Source: Glandiceps talaboti
Lineage: Eukaryota > Hemichordata > Enteropneusta > Spengelidae
NCBI RefSeq assembly: GCF_964340395.1
Contig: NC_135557.1
Span: forward strand, 8,413,960 to 8,477,959
Length of the DNA stretch: 64,000 nt
Reading direction: 5' to 3'
The position numbers were made by a program, and so were the translations under genes. Shown one piece after another: positions 1 to 12,262 of the stretch. Within the stretch, counting starts at the first letter, position 1, and the number at the start of each line of letters is the position of its first letter. Under the pieces are notes generated by a model. It did not search any database and was not told the DNA's origin. It saw only the letters and a program-made list of their open reading frames with translations.

Positions 1-94
1 ACTTTTCAGTTGGTTGCCATGAAACACCAACTTGAATCTACATTTATATTTCTTCAGAATGTTGTTCTTTCAACATTGCATTATGGGTTACTAC

Positions 95-440
95 TGGATA
101 TTCATTAGATGCACACTGAATATTCATTAGATGTACACTGAATATTCATTAGATGCACACTGAATATTCATTAGATGCACACTGATTATTAATTAGATGT
201 GCACTGAATATTCATTAGATGAACACTGAATATTCATTAGGTGCACACTGAATATTCATTAGATGCACACAGAATATTCATTAGGTGCACACTGAATATT
301 CATTAGGTACACACAGAATATTCATTAGGTGCACACTGAATATTCATTAGGTGCACACTGAATATTCATTAGGTGCACACTGAATATTCATTAGGTGCAC
401 ACTGAATATTCATTAGATGCACACTGAATATTCATAACTC
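95..440. repeat. 22-bp minisatellite
   Basis: About 15 direct copies of a 22-bp unit, consensus ACTGAATATTCATTAGATGC plus AC, with a few substitutions (ATG/GTG, TGC/TAC). If the oaf gene runs leftward out of the window, this lies in its last intron or further upstream. No open frame of interest. Confidence 0.95.
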
Positions 441-1424
441 CTAAAGCTTAATTCCTTCCTATAAAAATTACAGTCAAAAATTATAAAATGACTGTCCACA
501 ACACAAAATTTATGAAAATACTTTTATTTCCTGGAGTTGGACTCCCCTGTAACTATTTTCCCCTATTTTGACCCGCTAGTCTCTAGTGTGAGGTAAAATG
601 TTATTACAGATATTGAGAAATTGTTGAGTTCTGAATAATCTGTGAATAAAAGATGTAGTTTCGGTGCTTACAACAAAGGAAAGACAACACAAAGTGAAGT
701 GATGATGAAAATATAATACTGACTAATTAAATCATTGCATGATCAACGACTGTAGTAGACAGATCGAGACATTACTAATTTACCGATCTAAAGTAACTAT
801 ATTGTAGTGAAGTGATGATATTCAAAATGCTATGTATTGTAATGTGTCATGGTACATGTAGATGGACTTGACATACATTTTTTTTTTCGAATCATAGGTG
901 ATACCAAGTAAGTACGTGAATCACAGTGTCTTATCTCGTCACACATAGGATGATAACCTGTTATGCTGTTCTACTTTCTATACTTGTAAACATCTATATA
1001 TGCATAATATGACAATGAAAACTTAGATATAGCTACAGAACAAAACATGCATCATAGTTTTTTAAAATAATTTTAATTTTCATTGCATCCATTGATACAA
1101 AGTTTATGCAGCTCTCAGATCTCTAACTCAGTTTTCATGATTTGTAATAAATGTCTGACAGCAAACATGTTCATTTATTTTTCACCAAATCATATTTAGT
1201 AAATATATATAAATATATAAATGTACATATATACATGCTATAAGTATAGAAGTACTTTTTTTCCCCAAAAAAGTTTATTTTCTGTAATTGTTGATGTGCA
1301 TATTATTATGTTGTAAGTAGCCTGTAAGTTGCTAGTAAAGCCTATGTAATGCATTGTGTCTCCTTTGTATGTACATTACCAAATCTGTTGGACATTGCTT
1401 GGAGCTATACTTACTGGTATCAGC
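441..1424. other. AT-rich non-coding stretch
   Basis: No coding potential, RNA gene or clear repeat seen. It lies upstream of the last oaf exon and is most simply that gene's last intron. Confidence 0.5.
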
Positions 1425-1625
1425 TATCAGGGGAAGTCATTTTCCACAGTGTTAGAAGTCACTGTAAACACTTATCAGGGGGTGTCACTTTGCACTATTA
1501 CCAGGGCTGTCATGGTACATATTATCAGGGAATGTACATGTAATTTGACAGGGGGTGTCACTTGGTACACTTGACAGAGGAAGTCACTTTATACATTTGA
1601 TAGGGGGTGTCACCTCATACACTTG
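1425..1625. repeat. Degenerate ~30-bp tandem repeat
   Basis: Imperfect copies of a motif built around 'tatcaggggGTGTCACTTtgtacac' recur six or seven times at roughly 30-bp spacing. The copies are diverged, so the boundaries are approximate. Two short overlapping open frames here are by-products of the repeat. Confidence 0.6.
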
Positions 1626-1935
1626 CTTGCACAAAATTAGTGCTGGGTGTCTGTATCAGAGGAGTGATTTGTAGTGCAATTAGTTGATAATTACCCACGT
1701 ATTTGCTTACCAAGGAGACAGGATACATTGACATTCGCGTAGAAATTGTACAAAAGATGCATTTTTTGCTACAGTAAATGGTTATTGCAACTTATGGAGA
1801 TGTGCCTGCACACTACCAAAACTGCTAGATCATTTTATCTAAGTTTAATTTTAACTGTGTCATTCTCAATAGAAAAATGATCAATAGTACATTGCACAAC
1901 TTACTGTGAAATTTTGTGTTTTATGTTTCCAACAG

Positions 1936-2213
1936 GAAGTAACTTTACGTACAACAATTTGATAAGCGCCACCAAACCATTGACGTCAGTACAGAGCCCT
2001 AGTTGTCGGGACGTGACCAAAGTTGACAAGCCGTGCAGCTGTCGATTTGAGATCACTATTGGCTGGTATCCATGTGGACTGAAATACTGTAAAGGCAGAG
2101 ACTCTGTTGGTAAAGTTGTCAGCTATAGATGTGGCATCAAGACGTGTCGTAAACATAGAGTGTTTGAGTACCATGTCAGCCAAAAACAACTCTGTCTGTG
2201 GGATGAAATATAA
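1936..2213 (+). CDS. oaf: Out at first (OAF) protein, C-terminal coding exon (partial gene)
   Basis: This is the last coding exon of an OAF orthologue, a secreted cysteine-rich protein conserved from insects to vertebrates, whose molecular role is poorly defined. A good acceptor (pyrimidine tract then CCAACAG) ends at 1935, and the exon opens with the last two bases of a split codon. It encodes about 92 residues and stops at TAA 2211-2213. Recognisable OAF landmarks in order are CRDV, KPCSC, WYPCGLKYC, RCGIKTC and the terminal QLCLWDE. The spacing of the cysteines matches the human OAF C-terminus as I know it. Vertebrate OAF continues four more residues after QLCLWDE, whereas here only Ile follows before the stop. 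Upstream exons, including the signal peptide, are not seen and must lie left of the window. The apparent start upstream of the acceptor is intronic. Confidence 0.92.
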
Positions 2214-2348
2214 ACTGTTGATGAGGGTTACCATGTCAGCCAAAAACAACTCTGTCTTTGGGATGAAATATAAACTGATGATGAGGGTTACCATGTCAAC
2301 CAAAAACAACTCTGTCTGTGAGATGAAGTATAAACTGATGATGAGGGC
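2169..2348 (+). repeat. 60-bp triplication of the oaf coding terminus
   Basis: Three tandem 60-bp copies start at 2169, 2229 and 2289. The first encodes the last residues of OAF (YHVSQKQLCLWDEI, stop) plus 15 bases of 3' UTR. The next two repeat this beyond the stop codon with few changes. Only the first copy is translated. Confidence 0.95.
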
Positions 2349-5010
2349 ATAAATTCAACTTCAACTCTTGGCTATCAGATTTAGCCTTGGAGTGAACTGA
2401 TGTCTAGTTTCCTATATGCGTTATGATCACTGCAATCATCTCCACCGTATAGTCAAACTGGTTACTCTAGCACAAGATTCTGTGCTTACTTCAGACAGCA
2501 ATAGTTTAAATGGTATTGGAGCTTTGATATAAATGTCAAAACAGCTTTAATAATTGAATATTAATGAGCAATTGTCTGAATGAAGTAACCAATTACATCC
2601 ACCTGTCAGTTTGTGATGGCTTGCTACTGACATCCGCTGTTCACCATTTCCCCAGCTGGCAGTTTAGCCTGATTTTTGGTGAAATTTGTCAGTTTGGCTA
2701 TACATGGAAAGGATAGTGATCGTAGAAAATATTGACAAGTATAGGACTAGACTAAATGAACTACTTCATCTACAGTTTTCTATTGATGACCATTTACTAC
2801 ATGTACTACTATATACACATTGGTAGTCTAGATACATGTACATGATTTAGTAGTCTATTATCTGTGGACTACTGCAAAGTTTGAGCTCTTTGAATTTGTC
2901 ACAGGTGATATAGGTCAAGCTATAAAGTATTGTGAGACAGTAAAAAACATGAATCTGTCATTACAGCGGATGCAGTCATTGTAAGGACAGACATGTATTG
3001 TAAAAGATCATGAGTTAGTGTTCACAACTGTGCCCATTTTTATGTTTCATACATTTTTTCAGAGTGTCTACTGACAAGTGGCTGTCAGCCGCAACTTATT
3101 GTATACACAAAATAACAAGTAACAAGTTGATTGAATCAACAGTTGCGCTGAATGTACGAGATTTATATCGGCTTTGGTGATGATGAAAGCATCAGAACAT
3201 CTTTCCAGTGCAAAGTGACATTCAAAGTTTGTTATGTAGAATATGGACTTTTCAATGCACCAAAGCACTCATATGAAAAAAGTCAAAATCAATGCAGATT
3301 TCTTCTGATAACTTGGCTGTGTTATTATTAGTGAACTTGACATACAGGGTTCAAAACTAAACATAACTCATTGTCACATCTGGCTGGTTGAACTGTTTAC
3401 CTACAGTTTTCTGTTGATTTTGATTGATTTACAAATGTAACAGACTACCACATTATACATTTGGTAGGCTAGATATAATGTTGTTTAGTTGTCTATGTGC
3501 CCTGGACTACTGCCAAACTTGAGCCATGTAGAGGGCGCTGTGCATGACCTACATCACCTGATAATGTCAATACACTGCACTGAATATTGAATTTAAGTAC
3601 AACACTGTGTGTAAGAAATTTGATGAAAATGTAATGCACCTAAAAGGTAAATGACTAGAATTTACAGACACTTGTCACATTTTTGCTTTGTAGAAGTAAG
3701 TAATAAAAATGTGATATGAGTTAGGGGGTCAAATACTAATGGCTGCCTAGCTTAGCACTCATCATAACATCCCAACTTGTATAATAGGCCCATCTAACTA
3801 CAGTTTTACACAGACATGGGAACTCATAAAGAGCTATTTCTTAGGAGTCAAATGATTAACTCGGACAATGTCTTCCAAGATTAGCACTAGTCTAAACTCC
3901 CTAGCTTGTATTCAGTTGTATACTAGGCCCACCTAACTACAATTTTATGCGCACAAAAAAATGCAAAAACAGTTTGTACAAAAAGCATGAAAACAATCGA
4001 ATAGTAAGTAATTTGTGGAATGTTGGAAAGAAAATATTGTCAATCAATCATTTTTTTTTTGAAATGCTGTGTATTAAAGAGACACAAGTTGAGTTTTATA
4101 CATTTTAGGGCATAATTTTGCTGTATGTTTGAAAATTACTCACAGTATTTTACTTTCTGAAGCACATTTTAGGCACCACTTACAACAAACTGAACTCAAA
4201 CCCGGTATTAAGATATAACTTATAGCTAATCTAATGACATAATTTATTATACGTATACAAAAATGTCAAGGAAATTCCAACTATGCAATTAACTGTTCTA
4301 ATTATGTCAGAACCAGTATGCCCTTTAAGCCAATTTGAGATGCCAGTGACGCACACAATTTCTAGTGATGCACCAACATTTAGTATTTCCGTATTTCTTA
4401 CTATGTGGTGACTCACTAGAAATCCCAGTTTTTCTCATTTTGACTCAACAACAACAACATTTTGCTATCATTGGAGGGCACACTGGCCAGAAGACAATTA
4501 TAATGTCATCAAAGGCATGCATTGACATTAACGTTAGACTAGAATAGATAAGTTAAGGTTTTATTTCAATATTTTTTGTCAAGTTAAAAGTTTCTAAACT
4601 CAACATTTGTCACTTTAACCATACAAGTGAGTACAAAGAGACAAGTTAATCTTTCAAAGCAATAGACATACAGAAAATAAACCCCTAAAGGTTTTCACCA
4701 TTAATACAATATGCAATATTAATAGTAGTGTACCTTTATCACAATGCATATTTTATGATATGATTATTATTTCATATACACTCAGCTTCACATATGTATA
4801 ACTTTGCTTTAATTATAAATTTATTACCAATTTTGTGATGATTGTATGCAAATTATGTTATTGTGTGGTGAGGGTGTTTTGATTTCTTGTGGTTATATTT
4901 ACAGTTACATAGCACTGTACTTTATAATTACTGACAGCTACAAAGTGCTGTGCTGACTTTTTAAAACTTATATTTATATATATGTCTATTGTAATAAAGT
5001 TTCTAAGAAA
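2349..5010 (+). other. Probable oaf 3' UTR and downstream DNA, with candidate poly(A) signals
   Basis: No coding sequence seen. AATAAA hexamers on the + strand occur at about 4676 and at 4993-4998, the latter followed by TTTCTAAG and an A-run, so either could end the oaf transcript. The stretch also holds weakly related direct blocks (around 2760-2890 versus 3400-3540, and 3720-3810 versus 3840-3950). These share 'ctacagttttctRttgat' and 'aggcccaYctaactaca', suggesting old tandem duplication. Confidence 0.4.
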
Positions 5011-5159
5011 AAAAAACAACATGTAGTCATCTGACATTATTTTTTTTTAAACCCTGGAAACTGCAACACTAACCATTTTCATGGTAAAAAGGTGGAAAAA
5101 ATATTTTCTTTAATACCGCAAGTAGATTTTTAGCAGAACTGAACTGTAGGTTCAGTAGT

Positions 5160-6130
5160 GCTACAGGCATGGCAAAGTGTCTTTCTGCCTGTCTGTGTGG
5201 ATGTGTGTGTGTGTAAGCAACTTAAAGTCAAAAATTGCTGGACTGATTGCTTTGATATTTGGTGGTCATGTTACTTCTGGTGTCTAGTTGGGAAATTGTT
5301 CAAATGAAAATGATTGCATCAGAGATGTGGGTTTTAGGTAAAAAAAAAGTGATTTTTGGTCAAAAACATAAACTCCTAAAGTACTGGGCAGATTGGCATG
5401 AAATTTGATGGGAACATTCTTAGATGTAAATTAAGATTTGTTCATGATGTGATGATTCCCTTGGTAATATGCAAATTAGGGCTAACAATGCATCTTTTTG
5501 GTCAAAAATCTATAATTCCAAAACTACTCGGCAAATTGGGCTGAAATTTAAGAGGGATGCATCTGTTGGCGTATAGATGAAGAAATATAATAATATAATA
5601 AGCATATAATGAGCTCGTCAGTAATATGCAAATTAGGTGTAAAAATGTGAATTTTGGTCAAAAATTTATATCTCAAAAGGTACTAGGTCAGTGAGACTGA
5701 AACTTGGTGAGATGTTTCGAGAAGTGTTATTCTGCAGATTTTCTTCAACACATTTTGACACAATTGGCCCTAGTAAGCATTACCATGCCCTAAGCAACAA
5801 CCTAATAGCAGTATATTTTGCTCAAATAACATAATCTGGTAGGCAAGTGAGCAAACATTCAAAAAATGTATGCAAAGATCCCTAGCAACCATGACCATAC
5901 CCTTAGCAACAGCCAAAATGGTCGTGTATTTCACAAACATAACGAGGGATTAATAGACAATTGAACAAACATTCAAAAAATGTATGCAAATGTGCCTAGC
6001 AACAAGACCCCGCCCATAGGAACAGCCAAATGATCACATATCCTGCAAAGATTTCAACAGGGATTAATAGACAATTGAATAAGCATTCACAAAATGTACG
6101 TAAATTTGCCTAGCACCAATACTCACATTC
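5160..6130. mobile_element. Dispersed non-coding repeat, copy 1
   Basis: Starts with a (TG)n-bearing 'gtgtgtgtgtgtaagcaac' edge and continues with internally repetitive text such as 'tgatttttggtcaaaaa', 'gcaaattagg' and 'cctagcaac...gcccatag'. A diverged copy in the same order lies at 30260-31030. No protein is encoded. It is probably a non-autonomous transposon, but I could not find its termini. Confidence 0.6.
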
Positions 6131-6239
6131 ACTATTGTTATTTTGCTAGACAACATGTTTGTGAAACATATTTTCTTTCAAAAAATATATGTAGTGTTAT
6201 GTTTGTACTTTGGCATGTAAATAAATGTACTTGTAAACA

Positions 6240-6480
6240 TAAATGTTGAATGCTCATCGCACTTTTACATCTCAAAATACACAAAACAAATTGACAATAA
6301 TTGAGTCTTCAATTTGGTTGCAAAACTACGGATTTTAAAATGTGACCCTCCCCAAACATTGTCATGCAAAATATGACCCTCTCCAAGAACAGGTTTGCAA
6401 AATGTGACACCCCCCCCCCCCGATTCCTCAGCCCACCTGTAAATATTGAAGGCTCCCTTAAAGCAAAATATTTAGATATG
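6240..6480. repeat. Dispersed repeat with poly-C tract, copy 1
   Basis: Shares order and text with 7340-7590: 'cacttttacatctcaaaa', 'tcttcaatttggt', 'aagaacaggttt', a C-run, then 'cctgtaaatact/attgaa...ctccctta'. The two copies lie about 1.1 kb apart in direct orientation. The 65-residue open frame over it is not considered a gene. Confidence 0.65.
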
Positions 6481-7339
6481 TTACGAAATCACTTGAATAT
6501 CAGTGCTCATTTCAAACTAGATGACATTATCCATGAACTTAGATATCGGACAGTGCCCTAGACGAAGACTGCCAAGAAGCGCCATAAACTGTGATCGAGT
6601 TCCGGGGTGAAATTCGGTCGTAGGACAGTGTTCATGATAATTCGACAATCAACTTTTGTGCGACAGTGATTAAAATATCTCAATACCACTGTTTCAAGTG
6701 ACGAAATTGAAAATTTACGAACAAATACACAAATCGGAGTGGAAGTTCTTGTCCGATTACTAAGTCATCGATGTAGGGTTATACATTCGGTGACTACGTC
6801 ATCCACAAAGTTGTTTCTGACTTTCACCCCCATACAAAAATACCCTAAGGAAAATGTCTAAGCAGCTATGATCGGTGTTACTGTTTTGCAGTGTTTATCT
6901 AATAATAATCGTCAAATAAGATGACTTTGTCAGAAAACTGCGACAGTGAGTGTATATAGTTAGTTAGTTAGTTATTTTATACATACAAACTAAGTCATTT
7001 GCCTCTGTACACGAAAGCAATATTTATACAGATAAAGTGACAAACAGTACAAGACTGTCTAGTTACCTTTCTCTGATAAGCATACACAATCTAGTTAATA
7101 TCTACAATGTACTTTCCATGTTGTGCATACTCTGCCTGATCTGGTTACATGTAAAAGTACAGTTTTGAAAGGCTATTTATGTATTTCTTCAATAACAAAG
7201 TGATAAACGTTGCATCTGTTACTATAACTGTTAATTATATGTACATGTTTTAACAACATTCACTGACAGTATGAGTGATAAGGTAAGATAGCACAATGAA
7301 TAAAATGTATTGCTTTATTAAACCACAATATATGTATTT

Positions 7340-7590
7340 GTACTTTGGTATGTAAAGGACTCGTGTTCATCTCACTTTTACATCTCAAAACACATCAAAT
7401 AAATTGACAATCACTGAATCTTCAATTTGGTCACAAAATTACACATTGTAAAATGTAACCCTCTCCTAACCCTCCCCAAGAACAGGTTTGTAACATGTGA
7501 CCACCACCACCACCACCACCCCCCCCCCATTCCTCCGGCCCTCCCACTCCTGTAAATACTGAATGCTCCCTTAATAACAAATAAGTTTCA
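7340..7590. repeat. Dispersed repeat with poly-C tract, copy 2
   Basis: Direct copy of the 6240-6480 block, including the C-run and the flanking text. It abuts the LINE relic that follows. Confidence 0.65.
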
Positions 7591-8265
7591 GCAAGTAGCT
7601 CAATTCTGACCTCTCATGATGGATAATTTTGAACACAATACAAAGAATTTTGACATGAATTCGCCCTTCTATTCAACTGGCATTCAGTGCACTGCTTTAA
7701 GTATAGGAGTCACATCAGAATGACGACCCATACATACTCCTTCTAAGTTCTAGCAACCAGCCGAGCGGCGAAATTCTGAATGCGCGGAAGTTTGTTGATT
7801 TTATACACAGGCAAGCCACAGTGTTGCGAGATGAGAACCAAATAACTTCTGTCTTGCCATCATTGAGCGCCAACCAATTACGAATCTCATCCCCGCAGGC
7901 TTCTATGCAAGGAACAACAGTGGGGACAACATAGGCGTCATGTGATGTACAGTTGGGCGACGTCATCAGCATAAATAGCTGAATTTGAGCCGTGGCGGAT
8001 GATGCTGCCCTCAATCGGGGTAATGTACAAAGCAAACGAGACAGGACCAAGCACGGAACTTGAAAGGGCATTTATCCGACACAATGAATTGGACACTTGC
8101 TGCATTCTACCCGTGAGAAATAGACTCGAACCACTTTATAGCAGTCCCCTGAATGACAAAACGGGAAAACAGCCTGTTCAAGAGAATGTCTTGGTTGATT
8201 GTGTCGAATGCCGCAGACAAACCCAAAAGTACAAGACTGACACGTTGTCCAAGACTTTTGAATAT
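7590..8265 (-). pseudogene. CR1/L2-type LINE reverse transcriptase relic, copy 1
   Basis: Read on the minus strand across several frames, this is the core of a non-LTR retrotransposon reverse transcriptase. Motif A reads [17 protein letters not shown] (around 8210-8160), and the catalytic box reads IYADDVAQLYI with YADD at about 7962-7973. These are followed by IRNWLALNDGKTEVIWFSS (the usual 'LNDDKTE' segment) and HSDVTPILK. Stops and frameshifts break the frame, and the upstream endonuclease region is not present. A paralogous copy lies at 15137-16220. The order AFD, YADD, LNDGKTE, then the 'TPILK' tail is typical of CR1/L2-clade elements; assignment within that clade is not possible here. 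Confidence 0.88.
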
Positions 8266-8389
8266 ATTACAATGTATATGTATGTAGTACGCTCATGTGG
8301 GGTCACGTTCGGATCTCGTTCAGGACACAGCAATCATGAAGATCTCAAATAAAAACACTCCACATGTCGTACCAGGACCTTATTATTTC

Positions 8390-8700
8390 CACCCACCTGT
8401 GTATAACAATGGAGGTCAAATAGGGTCAATCTGATAAGATACTGTTATCATATCCTTATAAATATCAGATATGAAATACCAGCCTTTGTGTTACCGTGCA
8501 GCCTACATTAGAATTCTCACGTAGCCAAGGTCACATAAAAACTAGACCAAGTTCGCAAATATTAAAACACCAGTCCAGTATAACTTAACATTAAATCTTG
8601 TAAAATTCACAGGATCAGTGACCGAACTTTAATAGCGAGTGCGTTAAACTGCAATGACTCCTACACATGCCACAACTAATACAATCTAACTCCGCTAATA
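8390..8700. repeat. Paralogous flank of the LINE relic, copy 1
   Basis: Text such as 'ggaggtcaaatRgggtcaatctgataag' and 'cagcctac...gagaattctcacgtag' matches 16395-16960. The LINE relic and its flank were therefore duplicated together. This copy keeps 'ccagtccagtataactta' uninterrupted, the empty site of the 268-bp element at 16604. Confidence 0.75.
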
Positions 8701-8760
8701 ATATGTTTGTAATTTAAAAAAAAAATCCATTACAGTCATGTGATACACTGCTCCCATTTA

Positions 8761-9250
8761 TTACCTCCCTAAGGGTACGGGAGGTATTAAAAGGGATGTC
8801 TGTCTGACTATCTGTCTATCTATCAATCTGTCTGTCTGTCTGTCTGTCTGTGTCATCATTTTCATCAAAACGGCTAGCTCAATTAGACTGAAATTTGGTA
8901 CATATAATGTTATGGGTAATGGATAGACCTGATAAGTTTTTGAGTGAGATCTGTTCAAGTTAATTATGAAAATTTGCATATCAATGAAATCAACTAATAA
9001 CGTACATGTTAACCATTAGAAAACATATGTCCTACAAAGTTTCTTGATGTACCTCAGAACAGTCTTAATGAATAATTTGCATAATTAATGATTTTCGGTA
9101 ATTAGGCTGTATCTTAAGACTGTATGCTTCAATTTCAATACAATTCAGTACAAACGCCACGTTAACCATAACAAATTGAATGTCCTATAAAGTTTGCTGA
9201 TGTATACCCTACAGTGTCAATGAATAATTTGCATAATTAATGATTTTAGG
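8761..9250. mobile_element. Dispersed repeat with (TCTG)n core
   Basis: Begins near 'acctccctaagggtacgggagg', carries a TCTG/TCTA microsatellite (8797-8850), and then holds two diverged direct copies of about 180 bp, each ending 'gaataatttgcataattaatgatttt' (9069-9095 and 9220-9246). No coding content. It is probably a non-autonomous element. Confidence 0.5.
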
Positions 9251-9261
9251 TAAGAGAGAGA

Positions 9262-9270
9262 GAGAAAGAC

Positions 9271-9320
<50 letters not shown>
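9262..9320. repeat. (CAGA)n microsatellite
   Basis: About 13 uninterrupted CAGA/GACA units. They create spurious open frames on both strands. Confidence 0.97.
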
Positions 9321-9321
<1 letters not shown>

Positions 9322-9432
9322 TACAGAGAGGAAGGGAGAGGAGTCACAGTGAGTTAGTGTGTGTGACGTACTCGTGTCTGGTATTTTACATCTGGTTTCA
9401 ATATTTTTCAATTTTTTTTATTTACAGTTTTT

Positions 9433-9565
9433 ACATTCTAGAGTTGCACGAAATGCATTGTAGTATCAGGAGCCAGTCCGGTATTAAATGTATTAAATAT
9501 ATTATATGCAAGCTCCCCGGACCGTCGCCCGGTACTAAAATGTATTTCGTGCAACTCTAGAATGT
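9433..9565. mobile_element. 133-bp terminal-inverted-repeat MITE
   Basis: ACATTCTAGAGTTGCACGAA at 9433 is mirrored by TTCGTGCAACTCTAGAATGT ending at 9565, so the element has near-perfect inverted ends. A second, diverged right half follows immediately (9566-9650, 'tttcatgcaattcttgaatgt'). No coding capacity and no obvious target-site duplication. Confidence 0.8.
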
Positions 9566-9884
9566 CAAAAATGTATTAAATGTATTAAATGTAAGCTCCT
9601 CGGACGATCGTCTGATACTAAAATTTATTTCATGCAATTCTTGAATGTAAAAAATGTATCATATGTATTACATGTATTAAATGGAAGCTCTACCTTTATC
9701 ATGATTACAAATAAGCAAGGTGAACGGAGAAAATTATTATCCTTGCAATAGTCTTAAAGTAAACTGTTGAGCCTTCTAGAATCATGAGAATGGTACACAA
9801 TCACATCAAGTAACACCAGACTTTGATTACTTAAAAGTTCGAGCGACTATTGAGACAAATTAAAACAGCAACATTTACAGAGTT

Positions 9885-10200
9885 GTAATTGTTATACTAG
9901 AATAAATTTAATCGATTTTGTATGTGTAAATATAATGTTCGTGCCGTCTTTCCTCCACAGGGAAACCTCGATAAAGGTACCACAACCCCCATCTAATAGA
10001 TTCAACATTTGCCCGGATATCACTTGGATAGAGTGGATAGGTCTAATGGATTTGAAAAGAAATGGTTTCAGAGAATGAGTGATAAGAAAGCTACCTCTAA
10101 AATAGCATATAAATGAAGTACAGAGGATATGTAGATTGACAATATACCTGGAATTACTGGTACGACAGACTCTCATACCTGTAGTGGATTCTGAGTTACC
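9885..10200. repeat. Paralogous block A, copy 1
   Basis: A block beginning 'ttatactagaataaatttaa' and ending 'gtagtggattctgag' recurs at 18945-19268 in the same orientation with few differences. An internal segment looks like an acceptor ('cctccacag') followed by a short open stretch in copy 2 (about 55 codons after CTCCACAG, ending TAG 19184). That stretch is broken in copy 1 by substitutions and stops, so I do not call a gene. Confidence 0.75.
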
Positions 10201-10436
10201 TTGTTTACAAGTACTAATCTATGTTGTTTAATCAAAACACTTGACATTTATTATCTACTAGAGATAAATGCAATACAATTCAAGATTAGAAGAAACTTTG
10301 TATTAGTAGATAAAGTTACTGTTAGCTCCTGTTTGTAAATAAGTAGGATAACAGGTTAATTTTAAGTTTATTTTGGTAAAATATATGCCAACATTCCAAA
10401 TATGATTTGTCTAGACCGTAACGCTATAAATGTATG

Positions 10437-11100
10437 TTTAATACTATATTCACACTGTAAACATACTTACTGGTTTTTACTATAATTGTAAATTTAATAC
10501 TATATTCACACTGTAAACATGCATACTGGTTTTTACTTTAATTGTAAGTTTAATACTATATTCACACTGTAAACATACATACTGGTTTTTACTATAATTG
10601 TAAGTTTAATACTATATTCACACTGAAAACATACATACTGGTTTTTACTATAGTTGTAAGTTTAATAATATGTTCAACATGAAAACATACATACTGGTTT
10701 TTACTATAATTGTTAGTTTAATACTATATTCACACTGTAAACATACATACTGGTTTTTACTATAATTGTAAGTTTAATACTATATTCACACTGTAAACAT
10801 ACATACTGGTTTTTACTATAATTGATAGTTTAATACTATATTTACACTGTAAACATACATACTGGCTTTTACTATAATTGTTAGTTTAATACTATATTCA
10901 CACTGTAAACATACATACTGGTTTTTACTATAATTGTAAGTTTAATACTATATTCACACTGTAAACATACATACTGGTTTTTACTTTAATTGTTAGTTTA
11001 ATACTATATTCACATTACTGAAAACATACATACTGGTTTTTACTGTAATTGTTAGTTTAATACTCTATTCACACTGTAACTATATATACTGGTTTTTACT
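10437..11100. repeat. 57-bp minisatellite
   Basis: About 11.5 copies of a 57-bp unit containing 'taatactatattcacactg', 'aaacatacatactggttttt' and 'actataattgtaagt'. The same unit recurs at 23757-23990 and 24357-24530, each time directly upstream of, or close to, 'actttaaagtccatcttacag' and the promoter-like module. Confidence 0.97.
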
Positions 11101-11104
11101 TTAA

Positions 11105-11343
11105 AGTCCATCTTACAGTTTATATGTGATCATTCCATAGACGGATGACCTGATTTGACCGATTACTTGACGTCACAGCACAGTCCGAAGTCTACGTCCG
11201 ACCCTGTGTTACTTCCGTATACATAGTCGCCATATTACCAATTAGCGTTATTCGCCAGGTGACGCAATCATTCGTTACTTTTTGACTGACATAGGCTACC
11301 ACAGCTGAGAAAACTACAGAATAATATATCTGTAACTGTATGT
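11105..11343 (+). promoter_or_regulatory. Promoter-like module 1 (CRE + YY1-like + splice donor)
   Basis: First of four related blocks. It holds a full palindromic CRE, TGACGTCA (11168-11175, the CREB/ATF site), then a YY1-type CGCCATATT (11228-11236) with CCAAT just after it, and 'ataggctaccacagctga'. It ends with a donor-like AACT/GTATGT at 11338. The order and spacing are shared with modules 2 and 3. The layout fits a promoter plus non-coding first exon. Transcription is inferred, not shown. Confidence 0.5.
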
Positions 11344-11699
11344 AAATTTTACTATTGTTGTCTTTTCATTAACGATGTGAACTCAGTCTGTCTCGCTTTT
11401 TTCAAAGGTAAGATTGAATGTACTCGTCCCGGTGCGGAGTGATGGTATTTACTTTACCCACTGTAACACTCGATGTACTGATTTGCAAGTTATACACCAC
11501 AGTCACTTGTGATAATAATATTCTAGTCTACCATTCTACCAATCACCGGCGACGGTATAATTTGAGTATCTTAAAAAATACCTTTATAACGGCCTACAAA
11601 ATGATCATCCTGGAATAGAATATTACAGTCCATTTCCTTAGACTGTGTCAAAGCTACTATGAACTATCGAGATCATGGTAAATACATGTAAATAATTAC

Positions 11700-12200
11700 T
11701 ACAGGGTAAGGTTCGTTTATTGCTTCGTAAACTTTCCAAGTTTTCAAACGTAAATAATTTGAACAGAGAGATGTTGAGATGTTGGTACAATATTATACCA
11801 TGGTAACCAATGTCTAGTCTATCAGCTAGCCCTCGGATGTTCTTCCGATAAAATACGACACTCAGCCGAACAACGCTATCGAGGATGGAACATCGGGCAA
11901 GCCCTCACATGCGAACTTCGTTCGCTTATAGTTATAGCATCGAAAGAAAGCCCGAACGTCTAGCAGCAAGACTAACCAATGTCATACTTGTACTTTTAAT
12001 AATTACATCAACAATTTAATATGCATATAGGTAAGATGACAATGAAGACTGCAACTAATAAATAGAGACAGAGACAGATGACTGATTAAAAAATAGATTT
12101 GGACTCTTTGATGTAAACAATAATAACAACAATAACAACAGCCTGTTTCAATAAATGTTAGGGGGCGACTTCCACGGGAATGGGCGTGTCTTTGTAGGCC
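11700..12200. repeat. Paralogous block B, copy 1
   Basis: Segments 'aataatttgaacaga.agatg', 'caatattataccat', 'taaccaatgtcatac.tgtac' and 'gtgtcttt..gtaggcc' reappear in the same order at 30100-30210 and 31325-31640. In both places they follow a promoter-like module, so block B is part of the same duplicated unit. Confidence 0.7.
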
Positions 12201-12201
12201 T

Positions 12202-12206
<5 letters not shown>

Positions 12207-12260
<54 letters not shown>
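12207..12260. repeat. (TA)n microsatellite
   Basis: About 26 TA dinucleotides in a row. Confidence 0.97.

Positions 12261-12262
<2 letters not shown>

Noticed and set aside
1-440. Regular direct repeats considered as a CRISPR array
   Set aside because: The 22-bp units are contiguous with no unique spacers, and the context is eukaryotic. The same applies to the other arrays.
8761-8979. Minus-strand 72-residue frame over the TCTG repeat
   Set aside because: Created by the microsatellite and non-coding dispersed repeat.
11820-11965. Imperfect inverted sequence around 'cctcggatgttc' and 'gaacatcgggcaag'
   Set aside because: Pairing is patchy and no clean ends or target-site duplication were found, so it was not called an element.
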